Made by a program: the position numbers and the translations under genes. 64,000 nucleotides of DNA from contig NZ_FMTM01000006.1 of assembly GCF_900099775.1 (NCBI RefSeq), positions 186,001 through 250,000 on the forward strand, read 5' to 3'. Of this stretch, positions 1-9,151 are shown in pieces; position 1 is the first letter of the stretch, and the number at the start of each line of letters is the position of its first letter. The DNA comes from Rhizobium mongolense subsp. loessense. Lineage in GTDB: Bacteria; Pseudomonadota; Alphaproteobacteria; Rhizobiales; Rhizobiaceae. The notes beneath the pieces are model-generated. The model was not told the DNA's origin. It searched no databases and saw nothing but the letters and a program-made list of their open reading frames with translations.

Positions 1-404
1 CTCATCGCCTGCCGCCAGTTCATGCCGATCGAATAGGCAGCTTCCCATTGTCCCTTCGAAACGGAGGAGATGACCGCCCGGATGATTTCGGAGCTGTAGG
101 CGCCGATGTTCAGCGTGAAGCCGATCAGAGCCGCCGGAAAAGCGTCGAGCAGAATGCCGAGGCTCGGAAGGCCGTAGAAGATGACGAAAAGCTGCACGAG
201 CAGCGGCGTGCCGCGGATGACCCAGACGTAGAACCGCGCGATTGAGGCGATGGGAGCCGGGCCGAAGAGGCGTGCTACGGCAGTCACCAACCCGAGCGCC
301 AGGCCGAAGACGAATGAGAGCAGGGTCAGCGGTATGGTGAAGATCAGTCCGGCCCACAAAAGCGTGGGGAGCGATTCCGCCATCAGTTGAAGCCAGTGCG
401 GCAC
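1..404 (-). CDS. Polar amino-acid ABC transporter permease (5' part; runs off the window)
   Basis: This encodes the N-terminal 134 residues of a HisM/TcyL-type inner-membrane permease; the rest lies beyond base 1. The translation has a first hydrophobic segment (residues about 10-35), then a basic segment and the stretch FYVWVIRGTPLLVQL, typical of the amino-acid permease family just before the EAA-loop half. A GTG at 404 is taken as start (PHWLQLMAESLPTLL follows); an in-frame ATG at 383 is the alternative. It lies 103 bp downstream of the binding-protein gene on the same strand, so the two should form one uptake operon, with the ATPase expected outside the window. Confidence 0.85.
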   Translation of the reverse strand, partial: MPHWLQLMAESLPTLLWAGLIFTIPLTLLSFVFGLALGLVTAVARLFGPAPIASIARFYVWVIRGTPLLVQLFVIFYGLPSLGILLDAFPAALIGFTLNIGAYSSEIIRAVISSVSKGQWEAAYSIGMNWRQAM

Positions 405-426
405 GGGTGTGTTCCTTAATGAAAGG

Positions 427-452
427 GCGTCCAGCGGGTTTTCGCTGGACGC
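427..452 (-). other. Intercistronic hairpin between binding-protein and permease genes
   Basis: GCGTCCAGCG and CGCTGGACGC form a perfect 10-bp stem with a 6-nt loop in the 103-bp gap after the solute-binding protein gene. On the minus strand it is followed by CCCTTTC rather than a clean U-run. It therefore looks more like an mRNA-stabilising or partial-termination element that raises binding protein over permease than a full terminator. The functional reading is inference. Confidence 0.6.
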
Positions 453-507
453 TCTTCGGCAGATATAGAGGATGTGCTGGCGGCAGGAAACCGCCCTTTC
501 GAAGCGC

Positions 508-1281
508 TTACTTCGATACGTCCTGGCCGAAATACTTATCAGCGATCTTCTTGTAGGTGCCGTCTGCCTTGATGTCTGCCAGTGCCTTGTTGATCGCCTC
601 GAGCAGTTCCGGCTCTCCCTTGCGGATGATGATGCCGGAGTAGTCGGCGTTTTCCTGCTCTGCCGCAATCTTCACATTTGCGTCCGGCTTGTGCTTCTTG
701 AAGTCCAGGAAAGAGAGGCTGTCATTGATCGTCGCATCGGCGCGGCCGGTCAGCACGAGCTGGATCGATTGGTCGAAGCCTTCGGTACCGACGAGCTCTG
801 CGCCGGATTGCTCGGCGAGCTTGCCGAAGTTGCTCGTCAACGACTGGGCAGATTTCTTCCCCTTCAGGTCGGCGAAGCTCTTGATGCTGTCGTCGTCTGC
901 ACGGGCGATGAGCACCGCCTTGGAGGCGATGTAGGGCTCGGAGAAGTCGTATTTCTGCTTGCGGGCTTCGGTGATGCCGACCTGGTTGATGACGGTATCG
1001 TAGCGCTTGGCATCGAGGCCGGCAATCAGGCCGTCCCACTTGCCTTCAACGAACTCGGCCTTGACGCCGAGCTTGGCGGCAACCGCTTCGCCGATCTCGA
1101 CGTCGAAGCCCACGAGCTTGCCGCTTTCGTCATGGTAGGTGAACGGCGCATAGGTGCCTTCCGTACCGATCTTGAAAACACCTGCGGATTTGATGGCGTT
1201 GAGATTTTCGCCGGCCTGGGCGGCGACGAAGGCAGCGGCCGAGATAAAGGCCGCGGCAGCGATGGTCTTGAGGAGCTTCAT
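508..1281 (-). CDS. Cystine/polar amino-acid ABC transporter substrate-binding protein
   Basis: A 257-residue periplasmic solute-binding protein of the SBP_bac_3 family. It has a Sec signal peptide (MKLLKTIAAAAFISAAAFVA, cleavage after AAQA near residue 23). The mature protein opens with the family pattern GVFKIGTEGTYAPF. The block WDGLIAGLDAKRYDTVINQV followed by RKQKYDFSEPY closely resembles the E. coli cystine-binding protein FliY/TcyJ, so cystine or a related polar amino acid is the likely ligand. The frame is open upstream to 1374, but the ATG at 1281 puts the signal peptide at the N-terminus. It is the first gene of an operon with the downstream permease. Confidence 0.88.
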   Translation of the reverse strand: MKLLKTIAAAAFISAAAFVAAQAGENLNAIKSAGVFKIGTEGTYAPFTYHDESGKLVGFDVEIGEAVAAKLGVKAEFVEGKWDGLIAGLDAKRYDTVINQVGITEARKQKYDFSEPYIASKAVLIARADDDSIKSFADLKGKKSAQSLTSNFGKLAEQSGAELVGTEGFDQSIQLVLTGRADATINDSLSFLDFKKHKPDANVKIAAEQENADYSGIIIRKGEPELLEAINKALADIKADGTYKKIADKYFGQDVSK

Positions 1282-1521
1282 GTTTGCGGGTCCATTTGGG
1301 AGGAATTCGACGACAGATAGATCGCAGAAAATAGGGCGTGGCGAAGCGTAGAAAACTGCAAAGAAATTGGGCAACTGCGAATATTTTTCTCATTTATCTG
1401 GCTTTTGACGCGGCTTGTTTCAGGGCGTCAGAAAACGTGTGGCCAATACCTATTGTGTGCACGTTCATATACGTTTATGCACGTTTCCAGAAAACGAGCG
1501 CCAATTGCGAGCTAAACAGGC

Positions 1522-2304
1522 ATGAATACGACCGAGATGCTGTTAAGGGAGCGGCAGAACATCATATCCGGCAAGCTTCAGGCGAACGGCCGTGTGCTTG
1601 CGGCTGAACTCGCGCTGGAATTCGGGGTCTCCGAAGATACGATCCGCCGCGATCTGCGCGAGATGGCAGCTGCCGGGCTCTGTGAGCGGGTCTATGGCGG
1701 TGCGCTGCCGGTTTCGCCTGCCGGCGGGAGCCTCAAGCAGCGAATGGGTATTGCCCTCGATCGCAAACAACTGCTGGCCCAGGCCGCCGTCTCGCAGATC
1801 GCGGCCGGGTCGACGGTATTCTTTGATGCCGGAAGCACCAATCTGGCGATTGCCAAAGCCCTTCCATCAGACATAACGCTGACGGCTGCGACGAATGCTC
1901 CGGCAATTGCCGCAGCGCTGATAGACAACGGCGGTGTCGATGTCATCCTGATCGGCGGAATGGTCGACCGGCAGGTGGGCGGCACGCTGGGCGCCAAGGC
2001 GATGCGGGACATGGAGCAGATCTCGCCAGACCTTTGCATTCTCGGCGCCTGCGGCATCGATCTGGAAGCGGGCGTCACGACATTCGGTTTCGAGGACGCG
2101 GAGTTCAAGCGGTTCGCGACGTCGCGAAGCCGGAAGGTGCTGGTTGCTGTGACCTCGGATAAATTCGGTACTGCGGCGCCGCACGGCGTCCTGCCTGTCG
2201 CGCATTGCGAATGCCTCGTCGTGGAGCACGATGCCGACGAGGCGCTGCTTGCGGCCTATCGCGAGCGGGGCTGCCGCACTGTCAAGGCGCGCAAGGCGCG
2301 ATGA
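1522..2304 (+). CDS. DeoR-family transcriptional regulator
   Basis: A 260-residue regulator. Residues about 5-60 form the DeoR winged helix-turn-helix (LAAELALEFGVSEDTIRRDL then GGALP), and residues about 75-230 the DeoRC sensor domain, which binds phosphorylated sugars or related metabolites in characterised members. The sensor domain keeps the family stretch FFDAGSTNLAIAKAL. It is transcribed towards the MFS gene that starts 36 bp after its stop, so it may be co-transcribed with and control that transporter; this is inferred from position only. The ligand cannot be read from sequence. Confidence 0.88.
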   Translation: MNTTEMLLRERQNIISGKLQANGRVLAAELALEFGVSEDTIRRDLREMAAAGLCERVYGGALPVSPAGGSLKQRMGIALDRKQLLAQAAVSQIAAGSTVFFDAGSTNLAIAKALPSDITLTAATNAPAIAAALIDNGGVDVILIGGMVDRQVGGTLGAKAMRDMEQISPDLCILGACGIDLEAGVTTFGFEDAEFKRFATSRSRKVLVAVTSDKFGTAAPHGVLPVAHCECLVVEHDADEALLAAYRERGCRTVKARKAR

Positions 2305-2339
2305 ATAATCTTTGAGTCTGCAGGAGGAGACGGGCAACA

Positions 2340-3533
2340 ATGGATAATCCGATGAATGTGGCCCAGGGGGTCCGGCGTGGCTTCCTGCCGAAGAGCAGGG
2401 TTGCGGTGTCGCTGCTCTTCTTGATGAACGGCTTTGTCGTCGGCTGCTGGGCTCCGAAGATTCCGGATTTCGCGGAGCGTCTGGAACTGACGAAATTCCA
2501 GCTCGGGCTGATGATCCTGGTGTTCGGCCTTGGGTCGTTGACCCTAATGCCGATTGCCGGCGCACAGATCGCCAAGCATGGCTCGCACGTGGTGTCGCGG
2601 GCAACTGCGGCCTGCGTACTGCCAATTCTGCTGGCGCTGACGCTGGCGCCGAATATTGTGACCGGCGCAATCGCGCTCTTCCTGTTTGGCGGCTTCATCG
2701 GCGCAATGGACGTCGCAATGAACGCCAACGCGGTTGCCGTCGAAAAGTCGATGCGTCGGGCGATTATGTCGTCCTGCCATGCCTTCTGGAGCCTTGGCGG
2801 CCTGATCGGTTCTGGCCTTGGCGGCTTCGTCATCGCCAAGCTCGGTGTTCTTGGCCATGCGCAGCTCGCCACCGTGCTCACGTTGATTTTCCTCGTGATC
2901 GCCTGGCCGATGATCCTTGCCGATCCGCCGCATCCGGATGAGAAGAAAGAAAAAACACGCCTGCCGATGACGCCTCTGCCATGGTTGCTTGGGCTCATGG
3001 CGCTCTTTTCGATGGTTCCGGAAGGTGCTGTGCTCGACTGGGGTGCGCTTTATCTCCGCCAGGAAATGAATGCATCCGTGGCTCTTTCCGGTTTCGGGTT
3101 TGCGGCCTTCTCGCTGACGATGGCAATCATGCGTTTCGCCGGCGATCTGGTGCGCGACAAACTCGGCGGGGTCAAGACGCTGCGCGTCTGCACCCTCTTT
3201 GCTATCGCCGGCATGCTGATCGCAGCCCTTGCGCCGAATGCCGAGCTTGCCATTGTCGGTTTCGCGTTCTGCGGCATCGGCATTTCGAACATGGTGCCGA
3301 TCGCTTTTTCCGCGGCAGGCAATGTCCCTGGCCTGAAGGCTGGGATCGGCCTTTCGGTCGTCACGACCATGGGCTATTCCGGCATGCTGGTTGCACCCTC
3401 TGCAATTGGCTTTGCAGCCGAGCATGTCGGCTTTAGCGCCGTCTTCATGGCGCTGCCCGTCCTGCTGGTCGTGGTGCTGATCTTTTCGAAGCTTGCCCGC
3501 TACGCGGACGGCATCTCCGGCGGCGGCCACTAG
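2340..3533 (+). CDS. MFS transporter
   Basis: A 397-residue major facilitator superfamily protein with about 12 hydrophobic segments and no extra domain. The first transmembrane segment ends in GCWAPKIPDFAERL, and the loop between segments 2 and 3 is not strongly charged, as in the FucP/YbjJ-like branch. The start is the ATG at 2340; GGAGGAG lies somewhat far upstream (2323-2329), so the ATG at 2352 is also possible. It follows the DeoR gene by 35 bp and is probably its target. The substrate is unknown; a sugar, sugar derivative or export role are all open. Confidence 0.85.
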   Translation: MDNPMNVAQGVRRGFLPKSRVAVSLLFLMNGFVVGCWAPKIPDFAERLELTKFQLGLMILVFGLGSLTLMPIAGAQIAKHGSHVVSRATAACVLPILLALTLAPNIVTGAIALFLFGGFIGAMDVAMNANAVAVEKSMRRAIMSSCHAFWSLGGLIGSGLGGFVIAKLGVLGHAQLATVLTLIFLVIAWPMILADPPHPDEKKEKTRLPMTPLPWLLGLMALFSMVPEGAVLDWGALYLRQEMNASVALSGFGFAAFSLTMAIMRFAGDLVRDKLGGVKTLRVCTLFAIAGMLIAALAPNAELAIVGFAFCGIGISNMVPIAFSAAGNVPGLKAGIGLSVVTTMGYSGMLVAPSAIGFAAEHVGFSAVFMALPVLLVVVLIFSKLARYADGISGGGH

Positions 3534-3627
3534 GACAGCCAACTAAAAGTGATGCTTTGGGCGTTGACAAGAAAGCGGGTATGATCCACCTGAAAGGCAC
3601 GAATTCAAGGGTTCAAGAGCTCTGTCT

Positions 3628-4878
3628 ATGTCTTCACCTACCGATTTTGATCCGAAACCGCGCCGCGCTTCCGTCGCGGTCGACGTGGGCGGCGTGATCG
3701 TCGGCGGCGGTGCGCCGGTTGTCGTGCAGTCGATGACAAACACGGATACGGCGGATATCGATTCCACTGTTGCGCAGGTCGCAGCCCTCTTCAAGGCGGG
3801 CTCGGAGCTCGTGCGCATCACTGTCGATCGTGACGAAAGCGCTGCTGCCGTTCCGAAGATTCGCGAGCGGCTCCTGCGCCTCGGCATGGATGTGCCGCTA
3901 GTCGGCGACTTCCACTATATCGGCCACAAGCTGCTTGCAGATCATCCGGCCTGTGCCGAAGCATTGGCGAAATACCGCATCAATCCAGGCAATGTCGGTT
4001 TCAAGGACAAGAAGGACAAGCAGTTCGCCGAAATCATCGAGACAGCGGTCCGCTATGACAAGCCGGTGCGTATCGGCGTCAACTGGGGTTCGCTCGACCA
4101 GGACCTGCTGACGGCGCTGATGGACAAGAATGCCGAGGCAGGCTCGCCGCTTTCGGCACGTCAGGTGACGCGCGAGGCGATCGTGCAATCGGCGTTGATC
4201 TCGGCCACCCTTGCCGAAGAAATCGGCCTGCCGCGAAACCGCATCATCCTGTCGGCCAAGGTCAGCCAGGTCCAGGATCTGATTGCAGTCTATTCCATGC
4301 TTTCCGAGCGCTCGGACCATGCGCTGCATCTCGGACTCACCGAAGCAGGAATGGGCACCAAGGGCATCGTCGCTTCGTCGGCTGCCATGGGCTACGTTCT
4401 GCAGCACGGCATCGGCGATACGATCCGCGTTTCGCTGACGCCGGAGCCGAATGGCGATCGCACACGCGAAGTGCAGGTGGCACAGGAACTGCTGCAGGTT
4501 ATGGGTTTCCGGCAGTTCGTGCCGGTGGTCGCCGCCTGTCCCGGCTGCGGCCGCACGACATCGACGGTTTTCCAGGAACTGGCGCAGAATATTCAGAACG
4601 ATATCCGCAAGAACATGCCGGTCTGGCGGGAGAAATATCCGGGCGTGGAAGCCCTGAACGTCGCGGTGATGGGCTGTATCGTCAACGGGCCGGGCGAAAG
4701 CAAGCATGCCGATATCGGCATTTCCCTGCCTGGCACCGGCGAGACGCCGGCCGCTCCCGTATTCATTGATGGTAAGAAGGCGCTGACGTTGCGCGGGCCG
4801 AACATTGCTTCGGATTTCGAGGCGCTTGTCATCGACTACATCGAAAAGCGCTTCGGTCAAAAGACTGCTGCCGAATAA
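3628..4878 (+). CDS. ispG: 4-hydroxy-3-methylbut-2-enyl diphosphate synthase (flavodoxin/ferredoxin)
   Basis: A 416-residue IspG (GcpE), the cytoplasmic [4Fe-4S] enzyme that reduces MEcPP to HMBPP in the non-mevalonate isoprenoid pathway. The TIM-barrel half starts with VQSMTNTDTADIDSTVAQV. The cluster-binding cysteines are present in CPGCGR (Cys304, Cys307) and in GCIVNGPGE (Cys350). Its length is typical of proteobacterial IspG. It is transcribed alone and converges on the polyprenyl synthetase gene, whose product uses the same pathway's C5 units. A low-potential electron donor is needed; fdxA at 16.3 kb is one candidate, but that link is speculative. Confidence 0.97.
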   Translation: MSSPTDFDPKPRRASVAVDVGGVIVGGGAPVVVQSMTNTDTADIDSTVAQVAALFKAGSELVRITVDRDESAAAVPKIRERLLRLGMDVPLVGDFHYIGHKLLADHPACAEALAKYRINPGNVGFKDKKDKQFAEIIETAVRYDKPVRIGVNWGSLDQDLLTALMDKNAEAGSPLSARQVTREAIVQSALISATLAEEIGLPRNRIILSAKVSQVQDLIAVYSMLSERSDHALHLGLTEAGMGTKGIVASSAAMGYVLQHGIGDTIRVSLTPEPNGDRTREVQVAQELLQVMGFRQFVPVVAACPGCGRTTSTVFQELAQNIQNDIRKNMPVWREKYPGVEALNVAVMGCIVNGPGESKHADIGISLPGTGETPAAPVFIDGKKALTLRGPNIASDFEALVIDYIEKRFGQKTAAE

Positions 4879-4924
4879 GCTCAGCCGCTGGACGCCAAGA
4901 GGCATCAGGCCTGCCGCTGCTGCG

Positions 4925-5839
4925 TCAGCTTTTTCGAGCGGCAACAAAATGCGCGGTGGCGGCGAGCGTCGCAGCGGCATCGCCGTAAGGCGCCAACAGC
5001 TGTGTCGCATCCCCGACGTGCCGCCGAAGCTCGGCTTCGGCCCATGCGATACCACGAAGAGAGACAAGGGTACCTTTGCCGCGGCCCACGTCCTTACCGG
5101 TCGCCTTGCCCATGGTGGCGGCGTCTGATGTGACATCAAGAAGATCGTCGGCGAGCTGGAAGGCAAGGCCGATCTTTTCGCCGAAAGCGCGCAGGCGCTT
5201 GCGATCATCGCTCGAAGCGCCGGCGATCATTGCGCCCGCTTCGCAAGCAAAGCGGATTAACGCTCCCGTCTTCATAGCCTGCAATGTAACGATGCCGCGT
5301 TCATCCGGTGTGTTTTTTTCCGCAGCGAGATCGAGTGCCTGTCCGCCAGCCATTCCGCCCAGGCCAGCGCTGCGCGCAAGCGCAAGGATCAACGCCACCT
5401 TGCTTTGCTCTGGAAGTCTCGTCTCGTCGGCGGCGACAATGTCGAAGGCGTAGGTTAGAAGACTGTCGCCTGCAAGGATCGCGGTCGCCTCGTCGAAGGC
5501 TATGTGCACCGTCGGTTTGCCGCGGCGTAGCTTGTCATCGTCCATCGCTGGAAGATCGTCATGAACGAGCGAATAGCAGTGAATGCATTCAAGTGCTGCA
5601 CCCACTCTCAAGGCCGCCTCTTTGTCTCCGCCGAGGAGCAGCGCGCTCTCCACGACGAGAAACGGGCGAAGCCGCTTGCCACCGTTCAGCACCGCATAGT
5701 GCATCGCCGCCCTCAGGCTTTCAGGGCGGGCTATCTCATCTTCTCGCGTGTCATCGGAAAGCAGCGCGTCCAGCAACGCCTCGATCTCTTGGGCGTTGGT
5801 CTTCAAACGGATATCGAAGGCTTCGGAGCTCGCGACCAT
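4925..5839 (-). CDS. ispA: Polyprenyl synthetase (farnesyl/geranyl diphosphate synthase)
   Basis: A 304-residue trans-prenyltransferase condensing IPP with DMAPP/GPP. The first Asp-rich motif is present as HDDLPAMDDDKLRRG and the second as FQLADDLLDVTSD. GGKRLRP, the IPP-binding signature, is near the N-terminus, followed by SLVHDDLPAM. The spacing of the first Asp motif (DDxxxxD type) and the short length fit bacterial FPP synthase. The start is set at the ATG giving MVASSEAFD; the frame is open to 5887. It converges on ispG with 46 bp between the stops, so the two isoprenoid genes are neighbours but not an operon. Confidence 0.93.
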   Translation of the reverse strand: MVASSEAFDIRLKTNAQEIEALLDALLSDDTREDEIARPESLRAAMHYAVLNGGKRLRPFLVVESALLLGGDKEAALRVGAALECIHCYSLVHDDLPAMDDDKLRRGKPTVHIAFDEATAILAGDSLLTYAFDIVAADETRLPEQSKVALILALARSAGLGGMAGGQALDLAAEKNTPDERGIVTLQAMKTGALIRFACEAGAMIAGASSDDRKRLRAFGEKIGLAFQLADDLLDVTSDAATMGKATGKDVGRGKGTLVSLRGIAWAEAELRRHVGDATQLLAPYGDAAATLAATAHFVAARKS

Positions 5840-5957
5840 GCGCGCTCTTTGGCATGAGCAGTGGCGCCGTTGCAACGGAATTGTCAATGATCACAGCAAG
5901 ATTTCCTTTGCATCTGGCCTTCACGACCAGCAAACGCTATGAGAGCGGAGGGAACAG

Positions 5958-6722
5958 GTGTTGGGCTTGCGCATATTGGACATATCGCCGGAAAGAGAGG
6001 ACAGCATTGCGATGCCGGCTCATCGCCGTTTGTTCGCTTGGCTGCGCAGCCGGTCGATCATGACGCGCATCGTCCTTGCGATCGCTGGTTTTTTGATCCT
6101 GCCTTATGTTCTGATCTTTGTTTATCTGATCCCTTTTATTCATCCCGTCTCCACGCTGATGCTGCGCGACATCGTGCTCCTGCGCGGCTACGACCGGCAA
6201 TGGGTTTCTTTGGACGACATCTCGCCGGTTCTCGTTCAGTCCGTGATGATGTCCGAGGATGGTCAGTACTGTTTCCACGGCGGCGTTGACTGGGGTGAAA
6301 TGCAGGAGCTGGTCGCAGAGACCCTCGACGGCGAAGCGACCCGTGGCGGCAGCACAATCCCCATGCAGACGGCCAAGAACCTGTTTCTGTGGAATGGCCG
6401 CTCCTTTGTGCGCAAAGCACTTGAACTGCCCCTGGCGGTCGCCTCTGACCTCGTCTGGACCAAACGCCGGCTGATGGAGATCTATCTCAACATCGCCGAG
6501 TGGGGACCGGGCATCTACGGCATCGAGGCGGCAGCGCGCTATCATTTCAAGGTGCCGGCTTCCAAACTCTCGCGACGCCAGGCAGCGCTTTTGGCCGTTT
6601 CTCTTCCGAACCCGATCGACCGTAACGCCGGAAAGCCCCGCCGCGGCCTTCGCACGCTCGCCTCGGTCATCGAGCGCCGGGCTCAAGGTTCCGGCGATTA
6701 CATCAGATGCCTTTATGATTGA
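5958..6722 (+). CDS. mtgA: Monofunctional biosynthetic peptidoglycan transglycosylase
   Basis: A 254-residue GT51 enzyme that polymerises lipid II glycan strands without a transpeptidase domain. A single N-terminal membrane anchor lies at about residues 37-60. The catalytic motif ED-x3-CFHGGVD contains Glu100, and RGGSTIPMQTAKNLFLW is the second signature; the family more usually has GGSTITQQ, so PM is a mild variation. KRRLMEIYLNIAEWG follows. A GTG start at 5958 is preferred because GGAGGG sits 6-7 bases upstream; the ATG at 6012 is the alternative. It is transcribed divergently from the polyprenyl synthetase gene, 118 bp away. Confidence 0.95.
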   Translation: MLGLRILDISPEREDSIAMPAHRRLFAWLRSRSIMTRIVLAIAGFLILPYVLIFVYLIPFIHPVSTLMLRDIVLLRGYDRQWVSLDDISPVLVQSVMMSEDGQYCFHGGVDWGEMQELVAETLDGEATRGGSTIPMQTAKNLFLWNGRSFVRKALELPLAVASDLVWTKRRLMEIYLNIAEWGPGIYGIEAAARYHFKVPASKLSRRQAALLAVSLPNPIDRNAGKPRRGLRTLASVIERRAQGSGDYIRCLYD

Positions 6723-6796
6723 GGCATGAATTATTCATTGGTCGCTTTGTCCTGGCGCCGCTAAATTCAGCCTCGAAATCAATTTGCGGATGTTTC

Positions 6797-7444
6797 ATGG
6801 ATAACCTTACCCTCTATATCGGAAACAAGAACTACTCCTCATGGTCGTTTCGGCCATGGATTGCGATGGAAGCAACGGGCATTCCGTTCGAAGAAATTCT
6901 GATCCCCTTTGATTTTCCCGCAGGCAATCCGCGAATCAGGGAAATCTCTCCCACGGGCAGGGTGCCGGTCCTGCTCCACGGCAGCCTGCGGGTATGGGAA
7001 TCTCTTTCGATCATCGACTACGTCTCTGAGCTTTATCCCGAGGCGGGGCTTTGGCCGAAGGATCGCGCACAGCGCGCGGTGGCGCGTTCGGTCTCGATGG
7101 AAATGCTTTCGGGTTTCAGAGCGCTCAGAGGCGCATGCCCGATGAATATCCGGCGTGAGCGAGGCAAGATCGCACTTGCCGATGGCGTGATGGCTGATGT
7201 GCTGCGGATCGAAACCATTTTCCGCGAGTTGCGCGGCCGCTCGGGCGGACCGTTTCTCTTTGGCGGATTTTCGGCAGCCGACGCGATGTTTGCGCCGGTC
7301 GTCAGCCGCTTCGATACCTATGATCTTGTGATTGCCAGCGACACGTTGAGTTACATGTCGGCGCTAAAGGCACATCCTGCCTGGCTGAAGTGGGAAGCTG
7401 GGGCCCGGGTCGAACCCTGGATCGTGTCGGACGATGAGGTCTGA
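6797..7444 (+). CDS. Glutathione S-transferase family protein
   Basis: A 215-residue GST. The thioredoxin-like N-terminal domain begins LTLYIGNKNYSSWSFRPW, where Ser residues sit at the usual catalytic position. The GSH-binding cis-Pro segment GRVPVLLH and the following ESLSIIDYVSE are clear. The C-terminal helical domain holds the family capping stretch GFSAADAMFAPVVSRFDTY. The start is the ATG at 6797; upstream in-frame codons lack family similarity. It stands alone between mtgA and rpmF. Substrate unknown; a maleylacetoacetate-isomerase-like or detoxification role is possible. Confidence 0.9.
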   Translation: MDNLTLYIGNKNYSSWSFRPWIAMEATGIPFEEILIPFDFPAGNPRIREISPTGRVPVLLHGSLRVWESLSIIDYVSELYPEAGLWPKDRAQRAVARSVSMEMLSGFRALRGACPMNIRRERGKIALADGVMADVLRIETIFRELRGRSGGPFLFGGFSAADAMFAPVVSRFDTYDLVIASDTLSYMSALKAHPAWLKWEAGARVEPWIVSDDEV

Positions 7445-7599
7445 GGTTCAATTCGCGAGAATCGCAAAAAATCTGTTTGGGGACTGGTCAACCACCCTCA
7501 AGGCATGTATAAGCGCGCAAAATTTCCGAAATCGCGATACGTCCGTTTCGGCCGCCAGCTTGGCCGGGAATGTGTTGCTTGTGAATTGGAGTACGTAAA

Positions 7600-7785
7600 A
7601 TGGCTGTACCGAAGAGAAAAACGAGCCCGTCCAAGCGCGGTATGCGCCGTTCTGCAGACGCACTGAAGGCTCCGACATACGTGGAAGACAAGAATTCCGG
7701 CGAACTGCGCCGCCCGCACCATATCGATCTGAAGACCGGTATGTATCGTGGCCGCCAGGTTCTGACGCCGAAGGAAAGCGCATAA
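7600..7785 (+). CDS. rpmF: 50S ribosomal protein L32
   Basis: A 61-residue basic protein matching bL32 along its whole length: [17 protein letters not shown] at the N-terminus and GMYRGRQVL near the C-terminus. It lacks the paired zinc-binding cysteines, as is common in alphaproteobacterial L32. GGAG is placed correctly before the ATG. The gene is followed at once by an intrinsic terminator, so it is a monocistronic unit. Confidence 0.97.
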
Positions 7786-7814
7786 GTTTTAAAATTCTGG
7801 CACAGCCAGGATTG

Positions 7815-7847
7815 AAAAGGCCGGCTTCAAACGCCGGCCTTTTTTTG
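7815..7847 (+). terminator. Intrinsic terminator of rpmF
   Basis: AAGGCCGGC (7817-7825) pairs perfectly with GCCGGCCTT (7833-7841) across a 7-nt loop and runs into seven or more Ts. It lies 30 bp after the rpmF stop. Confidence 0.93.
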
Positions 7848-7929
7848 CTTTGAGCACTATTGTATTTTCGATGTCTTGAAGTGGTGCTCTGCTGCAGTAT
7901 TCCCGTCGAAATAGGGGGACATAGCTCAA

Positions 7930-8337
7930 ATGATCGCTGTACTGCCGCTGATGGTAATCCCGTTTCTTCTTTACAATATGACGATGGCCGGTTTGATGGG
8001 CGGCGGAGGCATTCCCGCGCTCCAGCATGACATCATCGTGCTTTCGATGATCTCCGGTGCGATCTGGAGCATGGCGCTCGGCGATCTATTCATCGTCGTG
8101 GCGCTGGTCATCCTGTTCTTCGAGATATTGAAGGCGACCCGCAATGGATCCGGCAACCTTGTCAATCACATGCTGTCGATGCTGGTCTTCATCGCCTTCC
8201 TGGTCGAGTTCCTACTCGTCCAGGACGCGGCAACACAGGTCTTCTTCATCTTGATGACGATTGCACTGATCGACGTAATCGGCGGGTTTGCAGTCTCGAT
8301 CCGAAGTGCTGGGCGCGATGTTTCGATCGGGCTTTGA
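7930..8337 (+). CDS. Small integral membrane protein of unknown function
   Basis: A 135-residue protein with four hydrophobic segments (about residues 2-20, 35-62, 75-100 and 103-122) and no recognisable catalytic motif. A run of Gs (GGGGG) lies upstream of the ATG as a possible ribosome site. The stop is 3 bp from the end of phaR on the other strand. I do not recognise the family; it looks like a conserved rhizobial membrane protein. Confidence 0.75.
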   Translation: MIAVLPLMVIPFLLYNMTMAGLMGGGGIPALQHDIIVLSMISGAIWSMALGDLFIVVALVILFFEILKATRNGSGNLVNHMLSMLVFIAFLVEFLLVQDAATQVFFILMTIALIDVIGGFAVSIRSAGRDVSIGL

Positions 8338-8340
8338 ACC

Positions 8341-8913
8341 CTAGAGATTGTCGAGCTTGTTCTGCAGGGCGCGCAGCTGTTCCTTCAACTCGTCGATATC
8401 CTTCGCCTCGGCCTTCTTCGTTTCCTTGGCGGGAGGGGTCATGAAGGGAGAGAACATCTGCATCGCCTTCTGAAACATCTCGGTGTTGCGGCGGACCTGG
8501 TCCTCGACCATTTGCATCGGCAGCTGCAGGTTCTTGCTGAGCGGTGATTCGCCGAAGGCGCGGTTCACCTGTTCGCGCATCTGCGCCTGCTGTTCGGTAA
8601 AGGCGCGCATGGAATGTTCGAGGAAGCTCGGAACGACCATCTGCATCTGATCGCCGTAATAGGTGATGAGCTGACGCAGGAAGGAAATCGGCAGCAGCGT
8701 ATTCCCGGTTTTAGACTCCTGCTCGAAAATGATCTGGGTCAATACGGAATGTGTGATGTCATCACCGCTCTTTGCGTCCTGTACCGTAAAATCCTCTCCC
8801 TTCTTCACCATCTCCGCCAGATCTTCCAGCGTCACATAGGTGCTGGTGCCTGTATTGTAGAGGCGGCGGTTGGCGTATTTCTTGATGACTATTTGACCCT
8901 CATTCTTCGCCAT
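8341..8913 (-). CDS. phaR: Polyhydroxyalkanoate synthesis repressor PhaR
   Basis: A 190-residue PhaR (AniA/PhbF) regulator. In characterised homologues it represses phasin and carbon-storage genes until it is titrated onto PHB granules. The N-terminal DNA/PHB-binding domain reads IVIKKYANRRLYNTGTSTYV and continues with two PHB-accumulation repeats (SVLTQIIFEQE, then FLRQLITYYGDQMQ). The C-terminal 60 residues are Lys/Glu-rich and end in a short coiled coil (ELKEQLRALQNKL). It is divergent from phaA; the 238-bp gap carries both promoters and a CCCTTT-gag-AAAAGGG dyad near 9015-9030, but no clear PhaR site that I can prove. Confidence 0.95.
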   Translation of the reverse strand: MAKNEGQIVIKKYANRRLYNTGTSTYVTLEDLAEMVKKGEDFTVQDAKSGDDITHSVLTQIIFEQESKTGNTLLPISFLRQLITYYGDQMQMVVPSFLEHSMRAFTEQQAQMREQVNRAFGESPLSKNLQLPMQMVEDQVRRNTEMFQKAMQMFSPFMTPPAKETKKAEAKDIDELKEQLRALQNKLDNL

Positions 8914-9151
8914 ATCAGTCTCCTGAACCCCGTCTGATTGTCATGGATATTCCTCCGTAACAGACTGTAGACGCAAAAGAAGCCTGGTGACAATCTCTTT
9001 GTGCGATGCGGCAACCCCTTTGAGAAAAGGGATAATTCGCATATTCGCAAGCCGCAGCGAAAATTGCCGCGATCGCCTTCCCGTTTGACTTAGGGCTGAA
9101 GCTTTGCCAGTTTCGACCTATGTAAGCTGAAGGAAAAACGAGGAGGCCTTT

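Noticed and set aside
3898..5208. Minus-strand open frame (436 codons) across ispG and the polyprenyl synthetase end
   Set aside because: It covers parts of two well-supported genes in an alternative frame.
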